A stretch of 64,000 bases of DNA from Abyssibacter sp036156195 (GCA_036156195.1 JAYZUZ010000018.1:231108-295107), one strand, 5' to 3'. Positions 43,535 to 53,593 are shown, numbered from the stretch's first letter. The notes: generated from the letters alone by a model not told the origin. Program-made: numbers and translations.

Positions 43535-45321
43535 GCGTTCGAGTCCTCAGTCGGTTTCGGGCGCAGTCGCAGGCCCAGCTCACGCAGCTGAGCTGGGTCG
43601 ACCGAGCCCGGCGCCTGCGTTAGCAGGCAGCTTGCGGTCTGTGTCTTGGGGAAGGCGATCACATCGCGGATGGTCTGGGCGCCGCTCATCAGCATGACCA
43701 AGCGGTCCAGACCGTAGGCAATGCCTCCGTGCGGCGGCGCGCCGTGGGCCAGGGCCTCCAGCAGGAAGCCAAACTTGGCCGAGGCCTCGTCCTCCGAAAT
43801 GCCCAGCACGTCGAAAACGGCTGCCTGCATGTCGGGATCGTGAATACGGACCGAACCCCCGCCAATTTCCACCCCGTTCAACACGAAATCGTAGGCCTGA
43901 GACATGGCCGCGCCCGGATCGTTCTTGAGCGCTGCAGGGTCGGCATCTGCCGGTGCAGTAAACGGATGATGCAACGCCTGCCACCGGTTGTTGCGCTCGT
44001 CCCATTCGAACATGGGCCAGTCCACCACCCACAAAGGCCGCCAACCTTCCGCGTTGAGGCCGAGATCGCGCCCCAGCTCCAGGCGCAGTGCGCCCAGGGC
44101 ATCACAGACCACCGTTGCCCGGTCGGCGCCGAAGAAGATCAGGTCGCCGGTCTCGGCCGCGGTGCGCTCCATGATGCCGGCCACGGCATCGTCCGACAGG
44201 AATTTCAGAATCGGGGACTGCAGACCCTCACGGCCAGCCGCGGCATCCGCCACCTTGACGTAAGCCAGACCCTTGGCACCGTAGCGGCCGACGAACTTGG
44301 TGTATTCGTCAATCTGCTTACGCGACAGGCTTGACCCGCCCGGCACGCGCAGCGCGGCGACCCGCCCCTTGGGATCCTTGGCCGGCGCGGAGAACACCTT
44401 GAACTCGGCATCCGCCACTAGGTCGGCCACGTCGACCAGCTCCAGCGGGTTGCGCAGGTCCGGCTTGTCCGAGCCATAGCGACGCATCGCCTCGGCATAG
44501 CTCATGCGCGGCAACGGGTCCGGGAAATCGACGCCCAGCACCTCGGTGAACAGACCGCCGATCATGCGCTCGTTCACGGCGAGGATCTCGTCCATGGTCA
44601 TGAACGAGGTCTCGATATCCAACTGGGTGAATTCCGGCTGCCGGTCGGCGCGCAGGTCCTCGTCGCGGAAGCAGCGCGCCACCTGGTAGTAGCGATCAAA
44701 GCCGGCGATCATCAGCAACTGCTTGAACAGCTGCGGCGACTGCGGCAGCGCGAAGAACTCGCCGGGGTACGTGCGGCTGGGCACCAGATAGTCGCGGGCC
44801 CCTTCCGGCGTCGAGCGCGTCAGAATGGGGGTCTCGACATCCAGAAACCCTTCCTGGTCCAGAAATACGCGCAGGTACGTCGACACGCGCGAGCGCAGTC
44901 GCATGCGCTCAATCATCGCAGGGCGTCGCAGGTCCATGTACCGGTGACGCAGGCGCACATCCTCGCCCGCCTCTTCATCATCCAGGGGGAACGGCGGCGT
45001 CAGCGCCCGGGACTGCACCGTGAGTTCGGTGGCGTAGAGTTCCACCTCGCCACTGGCCAGCTTGTCGTTCACGGTGCCCTCGGGGCGCCGGCGCACGCGC
45101 CCGCTCACCGTGATCACGTATTCGGAGCGCAGCCGCTCGGCCTCGCCGAACAGGGCGGGATCATCGGGATCGAACACCACCTGCAGCAGGCCTTCGCGGT
45201 CGCGCAGGTCGATAAAGATCACGCCACCGTGGTCGCGACGGCGGTGAACCCAGCCGGAAACCGTCACGGTGGTGTCAAGAGCAGCGGCAGTGACCTGCCC
45301 GCAGTAATGCGTTCGGTACAT
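43531..45321 (-). CDS. aspS: Aspartyl-tRNA synthetase
   Basis: 596 aa from the ATG at 45321 (MYRTHYCGQV); 34 extra upstream codons are not family-like. An N-terminal OB fold (VSGWVHRRRDHGG..FIDLRDREG) binds the anticodon; class II motifs follow (FRDEDLRADRQPEFTQLD; GIAYGLDRLVMLM), with the bacterial GAD insertion between them. Member of the fmdB-DUF502-aspS operon. Confidence 0.97.
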   Translation of the reverse strand: MYRTHYCGQVTAAALDTTVTVSGWVHRRRDHGGVIFIDLRDREGLLQVVFDPDDPALFGEAERLRSEYVITVSGRVRRRPEGTVNDKLASGEVELYATELTVQSRALTPPFPLDDEEAGEDVRLRHRYMDLRRPAMIERMRLRSRVSTYLRVFLDQEGFLDVETPILTRSTPEGARDYLVPSRTYPGEFFALPQSPQLFKQLLMIAGFDRYYQVARCFRDEDLRADRQPEFTQLDIETSFMTMDEILAVNERMIGGLFTEVLGVDFPDPLPRMSYAEAMRRYGSDKPDLRNPLELVDVADLVADAEFKVFSAPAKDPKGRVAALRVPGGSSLSRKQIDEYTKFVGRYGAKGLAYVKVADAAAGREGLQSPILKFLSDDAVAGIMERTAAETGDLIFFGADRATVVCDALGALRLELGRDLGLNAEGWRPLWVVDWPMFEWDERNNRWQALHHPFTAPADADPAALKNDPGAAMSQAYDFVLNGVEIGGGSVRIHDPDMQAAVFDVLGISEDEASAKFGFLLEALAHGAPPHGGIAYGLDRLVMLMSGAQTIRDVIAFPKTQTASCLLTQAPGSVDPAQLRELGLRLRPKPTEDSNA

Positions 45322-45373
45322 GGAATGTCTTGGTGTCTGGCGCCACAGCGCCCATGCGAAAAGGCCGGCGATT

Positions 45374-46021
45374 CTACCGGCCAGGGGGGACGGCGTCGAT
45401 GCGCACCGGCGCTGGCTGCGCACCCTCGGGTCGCAGTGCCCCCATGGAGATGATCAATTGCAGGGCCGCCTCGACCGGCATGTCCAGCGGCACCAACTCG
45501 TCCTCGGCCGCCATCACGACGAAACCTGAGGTCGGGTTGGGCGTGGTCGGCACATAGACCGTGGCCATGCGCCGCCCCGTATGCCGGTTGATTTCAGTCG
45601 GTGCTTCCCCGGTCCGAAACCCCAGAGTCCACAGCCCTGTGCGCGGATACTCCAGCATCAGCACCTCGCGAAACGCGTTGCCCTTGTCGGAAAACACCGT
45701 CTCGGCCACACGCTTCATCGACTTGTAGATGCTGCGGATCAACGGCAGTCGATCGACCACCGACTCGCCGACCTTCAGCAACTTCAGCCCCACCCAGTTG
45801 GCGGCCAGGGCGCCGGTAGCCAGGACGATGACCAGACTGAACAACAAGCCCAGCCCCGGCAGTTCAAACCCCAGCCAACTCTCCGGCTGCCAGGCGGCCG
45901 GCATCCAGGCAATGGTCTGGTCCAGCAGGTCCACCAGGAATCGGACCGCGAGAATGGTTGCGACGATCGGCAACCAGATCACGACACCGGCCAGCAGCCA
46001 GCGCTGGAACAAGCGTCTCAC
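45374..46021 (-). CDS. DUF502 family membrane protein
   Basis: 215 aa. Two N-terminal membrane spans (LLAGVVIWLPIVATILAVRFL and LLFSLVIVLATGALAAN) and a soluble C-terminal domain with RLPLIRSIYKSMKRV, ATVYVPTTPNPTSGF and EAALQLIISMGAL, all diagnostic for DUF502. Role unknown. Start overlaps the fmdB stop by four bases; aspS follows after 52 bases. Confidence 0.93.
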   Translation of the reverse strand: MRRLFQRWLLAGVVIWLPIVATILAVRFLVDLLDQTIAWMPAAWQPESWLGFELPGLGLLFSLVIVLATGALAANWVGLKLLKVGESVVDRLPLIRSIYKSMKRVAETVFSDKGNAFREVLMLEYPRTGLWTLGFRTGEAPTEINRHTGRRMATVYVPTTPNPTSGFVVMAAEDELVPLDMPVEAALQLIISMGALRPEGAQPAPVRIDAVPPGR

Positions 46022-46338
46022 GCGGCGCTGGATGAGGGCGTGCTGGATGAACCCGAGGACGCATCAGATCCGGCAGATGAGCTGCCCGAGCCGCCTGCAC
46101 CGCCACTGGAGCCACTGCTACCGGAACTGCTGTCGCCAGCCAGATTGCGCTTGCCGCCCGACTTGAAATCGGTCTCGTACCAGCCGCCGCCCTTGAGACG
46201 GAAACCGGCCGCAGACACTTTCTTCTGCAGTGACGCCGTCTCGCAGGCCGGGCAATCGCTCAGCGGATCATCGGACAGACGCTGCAAGGCTTCGAGTTCA
46301 TGGCCGCAGTCGCGGCAGATGTATTCGTAAATCGGCAT
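46018..46338 (-). CDS. FmdB-family zinc-ribbon regulatory protein
   Basis: 106 aa from the ATG at 46338, preceded by GTGGAG; a GTG 12 bases earlier is weaker. Starts MPIYEYICRDCGHELEALQ with two Cys pairs (C..C at 9-12, and CPAC near 28-31) forming a zinc ribbon, then SAAGFRLKGGGWYETDFK. The C-terminal 40 residues are a Ser/Gly-rich disordered tail. Often found with DUF502 and aspS; molecular role unproven. Confidence 0.92.
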   Translation of the reverse strand: MPIYEYICRDCGHELEALQRLSDDPLSDCPACETASLQKKVSAAGFRLKGGGWYETDFKSGGKRNLAGDSSSGSSGSSGGAGGSGSSSAGSDASSGSSSTPSSSAA

Positions 46339-46370
46339 TGTTTTCTCCACACCCTCCGATGGGCGCTCGC

Positions 46371-46399
46371 AATATGGGGACCACCTGCCTCAGTTCCAA
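46371..46399 (-). promoter_or_regulatory. Candidate promoter of the fmdB-DUF502-aspS-lipoprotein operon
   Basis: On the minus strand TTGGAA (46394-46399), a 17-base spacer, then CATATT (46371-46376); each box matches consensus at 4 of 6. It lies 33 bases before the fmdB ATG. The rest of the roughly 330-base gap to the DUF1302 gene shows no other gene or clear signal. Confidence 0.42.
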
Positions 46400-46669
46400 G
46401 AGCAGCAGCGCCGGGCGGCGCGGGTCGGCCGGCGCTGCCTTCACATGGCTTTCGTGCAACGGCATCCCGCTGTGAGCCGCCGCAACCGATCTTGACCGGC
46501 GTCCCGCCCAGTATGCCGGCAAGCGTGGCACGCGCCCACGACAACTTGCTGACCACGGCCGACCGCTCTAGAGTCCGAAGTCATAGGACAAACAGCGGCA
46601 TCAGACCGCCAGTCCAATACAAAAAATCCGGGTTCAAACCGTGGACACCGGAACAAGGAGGAGACAGGG

Positions 46670-49132
46670 ATGGGACAGTTGTATCTGTCGTACGGCACGG
46701 CCGGGGTGCGTTGGGTGTCCGGCATGGGGCTGGGATTGGCACTGGCGTTTCCTGCCCAGGCGCTGCAGTTCAATTTCGACAAACTCTCGGCGACCATCAA
46801 CACGTCCATGGAAATCGGCGCTCAGTGGCGCATGCAGGATCGGGACAGCCGTCTGGTCGGCAAGGCGAACCTCGACCCCGAACTCTGCCGCATCTCCTCC
46901 TGCCAGGGGCATAGCAACGGCTTCGATGAGAATGGCAATCCCGAACCGGGCCTCGGCATCATCGGAGAAGGCCCGGATCGCAACCAGCGTGCGGTCGACG
47001 CCCCCGGGGCGTTCTCGATTAATCACGACGACGGCAACCTGAACTACGACAAGTACGATGTGACCCAGGGTCTGGTGAAGCTGGCGCAGGACATGACGCT
47101 CACCTTCGAAGCCTTCGATCTCGACTGGAAGTTCTTTGGCCGTTACCACGCCCACTACGACTTCGCGAACTACGACCGGGCCGAGTTCCACCCCAACCGC
47201 ATCACCCAGAACGCCATCAACAACAACCCCGACTCGGGCCTGTTCCCCGACGATGATCCGCCCAACCGCCGCCTGGGCGTGGGGGAGCCGGTTTTCGTCG
47301 AGCGCAACGACCGGCAGCAGGAGCAGATCGGCCTGGGCTACCAGTTGCTGGACTTTAACCTCAACACCCGCCTGCCCTTCATCGGCGACCGCGATCTCGA
47401 CGTCACCATCGGCCGGCAGCTCATTAACTGGGGCGAATCCACCTATCTGGCCATTGGATCGCTGAACAGCTTTTCGTCCATCGACGTCAATGCCTTCATG
47501 CGACCGGGCTTTCTGAACATCGAGGAAACCTTCCGCCCGCTGGGTGCCGTGTCGTTCAAGACGGACCTGACCTACGACATCGGCATCTCGGCCTGGTATG
47601 GCTACGAGTGGGAGCCTGCTGCCATTCCGCCGCCGGGCTCGTATTTCTCGTTTGTCGATCTGGACACCAACAATTCAGCCGACTCGATTGCCATCAACTT
47701 CGGTAAGACCGCTGAAGACCCGCTGGGACTAGCACTCGGCAACCAGTCGTTACTGGTCGCCTTGGCGGAAACCGGAACAACCGCTGAGCTGCTGCCACAG
47801 AAGGACGCTAGAGACGGCGGACAGTACGGACTGTCCATGTCGTTCTACTTTCCGAATCTGTTCACGGGCACTGAGCTGAACCTGTACTACGCGCGCTATC
47901 ACAGCCGCCTGCCCTTTCTGTCTGCATACGCGGGCAGCATCGGCTGTCTAAATGACACGGTGCCGACGGGTAGCCAGCTCCAGGACACGATCAACGTATT
48001 CACTGATTGCCCGGAGGCACATCTGGATTCCGCGTTGTGGGCAGTCGCCACCGGCGGCGACCCGGCCAACGACCCCAACGGCGGCGCTCCGGAACAGGAC
48101 ACCGGTCGGCAGACCAACCCCGAGGGCTACGCAACACCCCGAGAGGGTGGCACGGCTTACCCGCTCGATACGGTCAAGTTCCAGCTCGAATATCCTGAAG
48201 ACATCGACATGATGGGCTTCTCATTCAACACAGCCATCGGCGACGTGTCGTTCCAAGGTGAGTTCGTCTACCGGCCAGAGGACCCTCTCCAGGTCTCCGC
48301 GGTCGACATTGGTTTCTCGGCCCTGCAAACAGTCTTTCCAGCAGGCTGCTCGGCCGACCCGACGGTTTGTACGCCGGGCAGCGCTGACGACTTCTTGGAT
48401 GTCTCCCTCCCGGGCACGGGTCAGACGATCACAACCATCACGGGTCGATCGTTCGTTGGTCCGTCTTATCTCCTCGACTATCGCGGAGTGCCGAACCACA
48501 GTGGTGCCGAGGGCGGTTTGCAACCGGGCGACTACATCCGTGGCTACGAGCCGTTCCAGACCATCAACTGGATTCTGGGCGCCACTTACGTACTCGGTCC
48601 AGACAACTGGTTCGCGGCCGACCAGATCATCCTGCTGTTCGAAATGGGCGGGACGCACATCCTTGATCTGCCATCGCTGGCCGAACTACAGATCGAAGCC
48701 CCTGGACAATTTACCCATGCCTCGGCCGGCGCGGACGGCTCAGGCGCCGATGGCGATCTCGACGGCCTGGCAAACAGCGGGTGGGTTGGACCATCGGGCG
48801 CGAGGTTCAACCCGCAGCAGGCGGATCCGAATCACTGGACGACGGCAAATTCCTTCGGCTACGACATCATCGCCATCCTGCGCTATGAGAGCGTGTTCCC
48901 CGGCATCAGCTTCGAGCCGGTGTTCCTCGCCAAGCACGATGTCGCCGGGATCTCCCCTGGGCCGGGCGAGCGGTTCGTGCAGGGTCGCCAACAGTACTCG
49001 GTCAACGTCGAGATGCGTGTCAAGAATGCGCTTTCATTCACCGCCGGTTACCAATGGTTCACCGGCGCGAAAGAGAACAACGTATTGCGTGACCGGGACT
49101 TCGCACAGCTCGGGGCACGCTACAGGTTCTAG
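46670..49132 (+). CDS. DUF1302 family outer-membrane protein, copy 1
   Basis: 820 aa. An AAGGAGGAG site precedes the ATG. Signal peptide ends at AQA-L. The mature protein is beta-strand rich and ends in LGARYRF, a C-terminal Phe as in outer-membrane barrels. Typical DUF1302 features are TINTSMEIGAQWRMQDRDS, TIGRQLINWGESTYLA and PGISFEPVFLAKHDV. The paralogue directly downstream has the same length and roughly three quarters identical residues by eye. With DUF1329, YCF48 and RND genes following, it is likely to be the outer-membrane part of a hydrophobic-compound transport system. Confidence 0.88.
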   Translation: MGQLYLSYGTAGVRWVSGMGLGLALAFPAQALQFNFDKLSATINTSMEIGAQWRMQDRDSRLVGKANLDPELCRISSCQGHSNGFDENGNPEPGLGIIGEGPDRNQRAVDAPGAFSINHDDGNLNYDKYDVTQGLVKLAQDMTLTFEAFDLDWKFFGRYHAHYDFANYDRAEFHPNRITQNAINNNPDSGLFPDDDPPNRRLGVGEPVFVERNDRQQEQIGLGYQLLDFNLNTRLPFIGDRDLDVTIGRQLINWGESTYLAIGSLNSFSSIDVNAFMRPGFLNIEETFRPLGAVSFKTDLTYDIGISAWYGYEWEPAAIPPPGSYFSFVDLDTNNSADSIAINFGKTAEDPLGLALGNQSLLVALAETGTTAELLPQKDARDGGQYGLSMSFYFPNLFTGTELNLYYARYHSRLPFLSAYAGSIGCLNDTVPTGSQLQDTINVFTDCPEAHLDSALWAVATGGDPANDPNGGAPEQDTGRQTNPEGYATPREGGTAYPLDTVKFQLEYPEDIDMMGFSFNTAIGDVSFQGEFVYRPEDPLQVSAVDIGFSALQTVFPAGCSADPTVCTPGSADDFLDVSLPGTGQTITTITGRSFVGPSYLLDYRGVPNHSGAEGGLQPGDYIRGYEPFQTINWILGATYVLGPDNWFAADQIILLFEMGGTHILDLPSLAELQIEAPGQFTHASAGADGSGADGDLDGLANSGWVGPSGARFNPQQADPNHWTTANSFGYDIIAILRYESVFPGISFEPVFLAKHDVAGISPGPGERFVQGRQQYSVNVEMRVKNALSFTAGYQWFTGAKENNVLRDRDFAQLGARYRF

Positions 49133-49574
49133 TTCGCGGGCCGAATTGATGCGCTGAGTCGCGCGTTGACGCAAGGCGAGAACACACGGCTGCAGGAGGG
49201 ATGCCCGTTTTATTGTGAGAATTTGATGACATGAGCTCGCACCCGGCAGTAGGCGTCATCTTTCGTCGTAGTGACGATCGCCCCCGGAAAGCCTAAATAA
49301 TTGTCTCACTTCTCGCCCTGCCCCGGACGAAATTCAAGACACTGATCCAGGTAGCGTCATTTTTTCCAGATCTACGACACTTGAGAGGTTCTGAACGATC
49401 GGTTAATTTTCTCCAGCTATCTAAAAGGAGGGGGGGCGTCGCTCAGTCCGGTAAGGTTGCCAGAGCGAGTCGACGAAGACCCCGCCCGTAATCGAAAAAA
49501 CTTCAAAGTCAGGCGTCGACCTGACCCATCAAGATGCTTACGACAGGACTGTCGGAGCGCCGGAGACAACACGG
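49133..49574 (+). other. Intergenic leader between DUF1302 copies
   Basis: This 442-base stretch is more AT-rich than its flanks and has no supported gene. It contains a G-rich run after AAAAGGAGG (about 49422-49436) with no start codon behind it, an inverted repeat at 49508-49525, and GGAG about nine bases before the ATG of copy 2. The length suggests that copy 2 has its own promoter. Confidence 0.5.
49508..49525. promoter_or_regulatory. Palindrome GTCAGG-N6-CCTGAC upstream of DUF1302 copy 2
   Basis: Perfect 6-base arms separated by CGTCGA, 49 bases before the ATG at 49575. The size and position fit an operator for a dimeric regulator; it could also fold as a small leader hairpin. Confidence 0.38.
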
Positions 49575-52037
49575 ATGCGTAAGGTGCTATTGCCCCGGGG
49601 CCGGGGAATATCAGCGATTGTTGGCGGGCTTGGCTTACTACTCACCTCAACAGGAAGCCAGGCGCTCAAAATCGATTTCGGCGAGATCACGGGGACCATC
49701 AACACGACGATGGAAGTGGGCGCGCAGTGGCGCATGCAAGACCGTGACAGCCGACTCGTTGGCAAATCCAACCTTGACCCGGACCTGTGCGCGGTTTCGA
49801 CGTGTCAGGGCCACAGCAACGGATTTGATGAAAACGGCGACCCTGAACCGGGTCTGGGTGTCATCGGCGAAGGCCCCGCACGCAACCAGCGTGCTGTTGA
49901 TGCGCCGGGCGTGTTTTCGGTCAATGCCGACGACGGCAACCTGAACTACGACAAGTTTGATGTCACGCAGGGCCTCGTCAAGATTGCCCAGGACATCTCG
50001 CTGGACTTCGAAGCACTGGGACTCGATTGGCAGTTCTTCACCCGTTACTACGGGCATTACGACTTCGCGAACTACGATCGGCCCGAGTTTCACCCGAACG
50101 TCATCACCGAAAACACAATTGCGAATAATCCACACGCAGCGGCACCTTTCGGTCCCGGCGGCACCGGCAACACCCGGCTAAGTCGTGGTGAGCCGGTCTT
50201 CGTCGAAAGAAACGACCGCCAGCAAGAAACTGTCGGCCTCGACGTTGAACTGCTGGATTTCCGACTCGCGACCCGCCTGCCCTTCTTCGGCGACCGCGAC
50301 CTCAGCGTCACGGTCGGTCGGCAGCTGATCAACTGGGGTGAATCAACCTACCTCGCGGTCGGCTCGCTCAATTCCTTCGGTGCACTGGATGCCAACGCGC
50401 TGTTCCGGCCTGCGTTCCTCAATATCGAGGAAGTATTCAAACCGCTGGGGGCGGTCTCGTTCAAGACAGACCTGACCTACGACATCGGCGTGTCTGCCTG
50501 GTACGGATACGAGTGGGAGCCGGTTGTGATCCCGCCACCCGGTGCGTTCCTATCGTTCATTGATGTCGACACCAACAACTCCGCCGACAACGTCAGCATT
50601 GGATTCGGCAAGGCGCCGGAAGACCCAAACTCACTGGCCATCGCGAATCAAGGCCTGTTGTCTGCGCTGGCCGAAACCAGCCTCACTGCCGAACTGCTTC
50701 CCCAGAAGGAAGCAAAGGGCGGCGGGCAATACGGACTCTCAATGTCCATGTATCTTCCGGATTTGCTCACAGGGACAGAGCTGAACTTTTACTTCGCGAA
50801 CTACCATAGCCGCCTGCCCTTCTTCTCGGGGTATGCAGGCAATATTGGCTGCCTCGAAGACGTGCTGCCCAGCGGCAGTCAAGTACAGGACACCGTGGCC
50901 TTGTTGACGAATTGCCCTCAAGCGTCACTGGACGCTATCCTTTGGGCAATTACCTACGGCGGCGACCCGGCCAATGACCCCAACGGTGGCGCTGCCGAGC
51001 AGGACACGGGTCGCAGTGCAGGCGGCACGGCCTACTCTGATCCAGGCGTAGGCGGCACCGCCTACCCCCTCGACACAGTCAAATTCCAGTTGGAGTACCC
51101 CGAGGACATCAAGCTCTTCGGCATGTCGTTCAACACAGCGGTTGGCGAGGTCTCACTCCAGGGCGAGTTCGTCTACCGGCCCAACGATCCCCTTCAGGTC
51201 TCGATTATTGATGTCGGCTTCTCGGCCTTGGCGACGCCGTTCCCCACAGGATGTGCGGTTGACCCGAGCGCCTGCACGCCGGGTGGCGCAAACGACTTTC
51301 TGGACGTCGGGCTGCCGGGTATCGGCACCACGATCACAACTGTGACAGGACAAGAATTCGTTGGCCCTTCGTATTTGCTGGATTATCGCGGCATCAGTGG
51401 CTACTCGGGTGCCGAAAACGGCTTGCAGCCGGGCGATTACATCCGCGGCTACGAAGAGTTCCAGACCATCAACTGGATTCTTGGTGCGACCTACATCCTG
51501 GGTTCCGACAATCCAATCGGCGCGGATCAGATCATCTTCCTGTTCGAGCTGGGCGGCACGCACATCCTCGATCTGCCCGACCTGGCGGAACTTCAAATTG
51601 AAGGCCCCGGTCAATACACACATGCTTCGGCAGGTGCGGACGGATCGGGCGCAGACGGCAATTTGAACGGCTTGGCCCGCAGCGGATTTGTCGGCCCGTC
51701 CGGAGCACGGTTCAACCCGATCCAGGCGGATCCGGACCACTGGACCACCGCCAATTCATTCGGCTACGACATCATCGCGATTCTTCGATACGAGAGTGTC
51801 TTCCCTGGAATCAGCTTCGAGCCGGTCCTGCTGGCTAAGCATGATGTCTACGGCATTTCGCCCGGCCCTGGCGAGCGATTTGTGCAAGGCCGGCAGATGT
51901 ATTCCGCAAATATCGAGATGCGGGTGAAGAACGCCCTGTCGTTCACTGCCGGCTATCAGTGGTATACAGGAGCCAAGGAAAACAACGTGTTGCGAGACCG
52001 CGACTTCGCCCAGCTGGGTGCGCGATACCGCTTCTGA
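49575..52037 (+). CDS. DUF1302 family outer-membrane protein, copy 2
   Basis: 820 aa, paralogue of the gene just upstream. Signal peptide (IVGGLGLLLTSTGSQA-L). Shares TINTTMEVGAQWRMQDRDS, VTVGRQLINWGESTYLA and a C-terminal stretch identical but for one residue (GYQWYTGAKENNVLRDRD...). The two copies differ most in the 150-180 and 430-500 regions, probably surface loops. Tandem duplication with loop divergence suggests different ligands or expression conditions. DUF1329 follows 109 bases downstream. Confidence 0.88.
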   Translation: MRKVLLPRGRGISAIVGGLGLLLTSTGSQALKIDFGEITGTINTTMEVGAQWRMQDRDSRLVGKSNLDPDLCAVSTCQGHSNGFDENGDPEPGLGVIGEGPARNQRAVDAPGVFSVNADDGNLNYDKFDVTQGLVKIAQDISLDFEALGLDWQFFTRYYGHYDFANYDRPEFHPNVITENTIANNPHAAAPFGPGGTGNTRLSRGEPVFVERNDRQQETVGLDVELLDFRLATRLPFFGDRDLSVTVGRQLINWGESTYLAVGSLNSFGALDANALFRPAFLNIEEVFKPLGAVSFKTDLTYDIGVSAWYGYEWEPVVIPPPGAFLSFIDVDTNNSADNVSIGFGKAPEDPNSLAIANQGLLSALAETSLTAELLPQKEAKGGGQYGLSMSMYLPDLLTGTELNFYFANYHSRLPFFSGYAGNIGCLEDVLPSGSQVQDTVALLTNCPQASLDAILWAITYGGDPANDPNGGAAEQDTGRSAGGTAYSDPGVGGTAYPLDTVKFQLEYPEDIKLFGMSFNTAVGEVSLQGEFVYRPNDPLQVSIIDVGFSALATPFPTGCAVDPSACTPGGANDFLDVGLPGIGTTITTVTGQEFVGPSYLLDYRGISGYSGAENGLQPGDYIRGYEEFQTINWILGATYILGSDNPIGADQIIFLFELGGTHILDLPDLAELQIEGPGQYTHASAGADGSGADGNLNGLARSGFVGPSGARFNPIQADPDHWTTANSFGYDIIAILRYESVFPGISFEPVLLAKHDVYGISPGPGERFVQGRQMYSANIEMRVKNALSFTAGYQWYTGAKENNVLRDRDFAQLGARYRF

Positions 52038-52146
52038 CCGCCTCATGCCCCGCATCTGCATGAAGCAGGGGCACGAATACAAGAACAGAACGATCCGGTT
52101 CGCTATGAACGCGAACTACCTAAGACTTCACTGGAGGAGTGCTTAC

Positions 52147-53490
52147 ATGCGTTACACGCCCATCATCCTCGCTGGCGCCTTGAGCCTGGCTGCCCAACCC
52201 CTACTGGCCAAGGTCTCTCCTGAAGAGGCAGCCAAACTTGGGAAGGAACTCACCCCGATCGGCGCTGAGCGTGCCGGCAATGCGGACGGCACGATTCCGG
52301 AATGGACCGGTGGCCTGCCGGCCTTGAAGGTCGAGGAGCCCACACACTGGGAAAACCCGTTCCCCGACGACAAGATCCTCTTCACGATCACCAAGGACAA
52401 CGTCGACGAGTACAAAGACAAGCTCACAGTCGGCCACCTAGCGTTGTTCAACGCTTACGGCGATACGTACAAGATGAATGTGTACAAGACGCGCCGTTCG
52501 TCAGGCTTCCCCGAGGAGTACTACGAGTACACCAAGAAGAACGCGACCAACGCGAGTCTGGAAGGTACTGACCTGCTGTTAGGTGCGGAGGTCGGGTTCC
52601 CCTTCCCGATCCCGAAGAATGGCGCTGAAGTCATCTGGAACCACCGCCTGAAGTATCGCGGCAAGTCGATCCAGCGTTTCAACAACCAGTTCATCGTGCT
52701 GCCTGATGGCTCCTACACCCAGTCCACGCTGCGTGAGGACGTGCTGTTCCCCTACGCGAATCTGACCGGGGACCACACTGTCATCGACGATAAGGACGAT
52801 GTGACGATTTATTACGTGGCCGAAATCCTGTCGCCGCCACGAAATGCGGGCCTGTTCTTGATGGCCTGGGAGCACGTCGACTATCGCAGTGCCTGGCTCT
52901 ACCCACCGGCGCTTCGCCGAGTGCGTCGCGCGCCTTCGGTGGCCTACGACAACCCGTATGAAGGCACGGATGGCAACCAGTTCTACGACCAGGTCGATAT
53001 GTACAACGGCGCGCTGAATCGCTTCACCTGGAAGCTGATCGGCAAAAAGGAGATGTACATCCCGGTCAACGCCTTCGCCATGAACGAAGCCGACGTGAAG
53101 TACGACGACGTTATCGGCAAGAGCCACATCAACCAGGATCTACCGCGGTACGAATTGCGTCGCGTCTGGGTCGTGGAATCGGACCTGAAGGAAGGCACCA
53201 CGCACAAGTTCGGCAAGCGCCGCTTCTACGTGGACGAAGACACCTGGAACATTGTTGCGGTCGACTGCTACGACACCCGCGGCAACCTGTGGAAGGTGCA
53301 GGAAGGCCATCTGATCGTCGAGCGCAACCTGCCCGCCTCAACCACGGTGCCGGAAGTGATTTACGACCTGCAGGCCCGGTCCTACTTCGCCACCGCGCTG
53401 CGCTCCGAGGACGAACCGAACAACCCGTTCGTGGACTACGACACGCGCTTCTTCGATCCGCGTGAACTCAAGCGCCGCGCCACGCGCTAG
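52147..53490 (+). CDS. DUF1329 family periplasmic/outer-membrane-associated protein
   Basis: 447 aa from the ATG at 52147, placed by a GGAGGAG site and an immediate signal peptide (PIILAGALSLAAQPLLA-K); the frame is open upstream through the end of the DUF1302 gene. Family pieces: KLGKELTPIGAERAGNADG, IPEWTGGL, RAPSVAYDNPYEG and YDTRFFDPRELKRR. DUF1329 resembles LolB/lipid-binding half-barrel proteins and nearly always accompanies DUF1302. A terminator lies straight after the stop. Confidence 0.9.
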   Translation: MRYTPIILAGALSLAAQPLLAKVSPEEAAKLGKELTPIGAERAGNADGTIPEWTGGLPALKVEEPTHWENPFPDDKILFTITKDNVDEYKDKLTVGHLALFNAYGDTYKMNVYKTRRSSGFPEEYYEYTKKNATNASLEGTDLLLGAEVGFPFPIPKNGAEVIWNHRLKYRGKSIQRFNNQFIVLPDGSYTQSTLREDVLFPYANLTGDHTVIDDKDDVTIYYVAEILSPPRNAGLFLMAWEHVDYRSAWLYPPALRRVRRAPSVAYDNPYEGTDGNQFYDQVDMYNGALNRFTWKLIGKKEMYIPVNAFAMNEADVKYDDVIGKSHINQDLPRYELRRVWVVESDLKEGTTHKFGKRRFYVDEDTWNIVAVDCYDTRGNLWKVQEGHLIVERNLPASTTVPEVIYDLQARSYFATALRSEDEPNNPFVDYDTRFFDPRELKRRATR

Positions 53491-53499
53491 CGCCTGACA

Positions 53500-53535
53500 A
53501 GCCCGGCGGATGTGCATGCATTCGCCGGGCTTTTT
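53500..53535 (+). terminator. Rho-independent terminator between DUF1329 and YCF48 genes
   Basis: AGCCCGGCG (53500-53508) pairs with CGCCGGGCT (53523-53531), followed by a T5 run. It lies inside the DUF1302-to-RND gene run, so it should lower expression of the YCF48 and RND genes relative to the outer-membrane genes. Confidence 0.75.
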
Positions 53536-53593
53536 GCTGCGGGCCAACCGGCCCGATCACAAGAACAAGACAAGACTCACCGGGAGAAACCAC

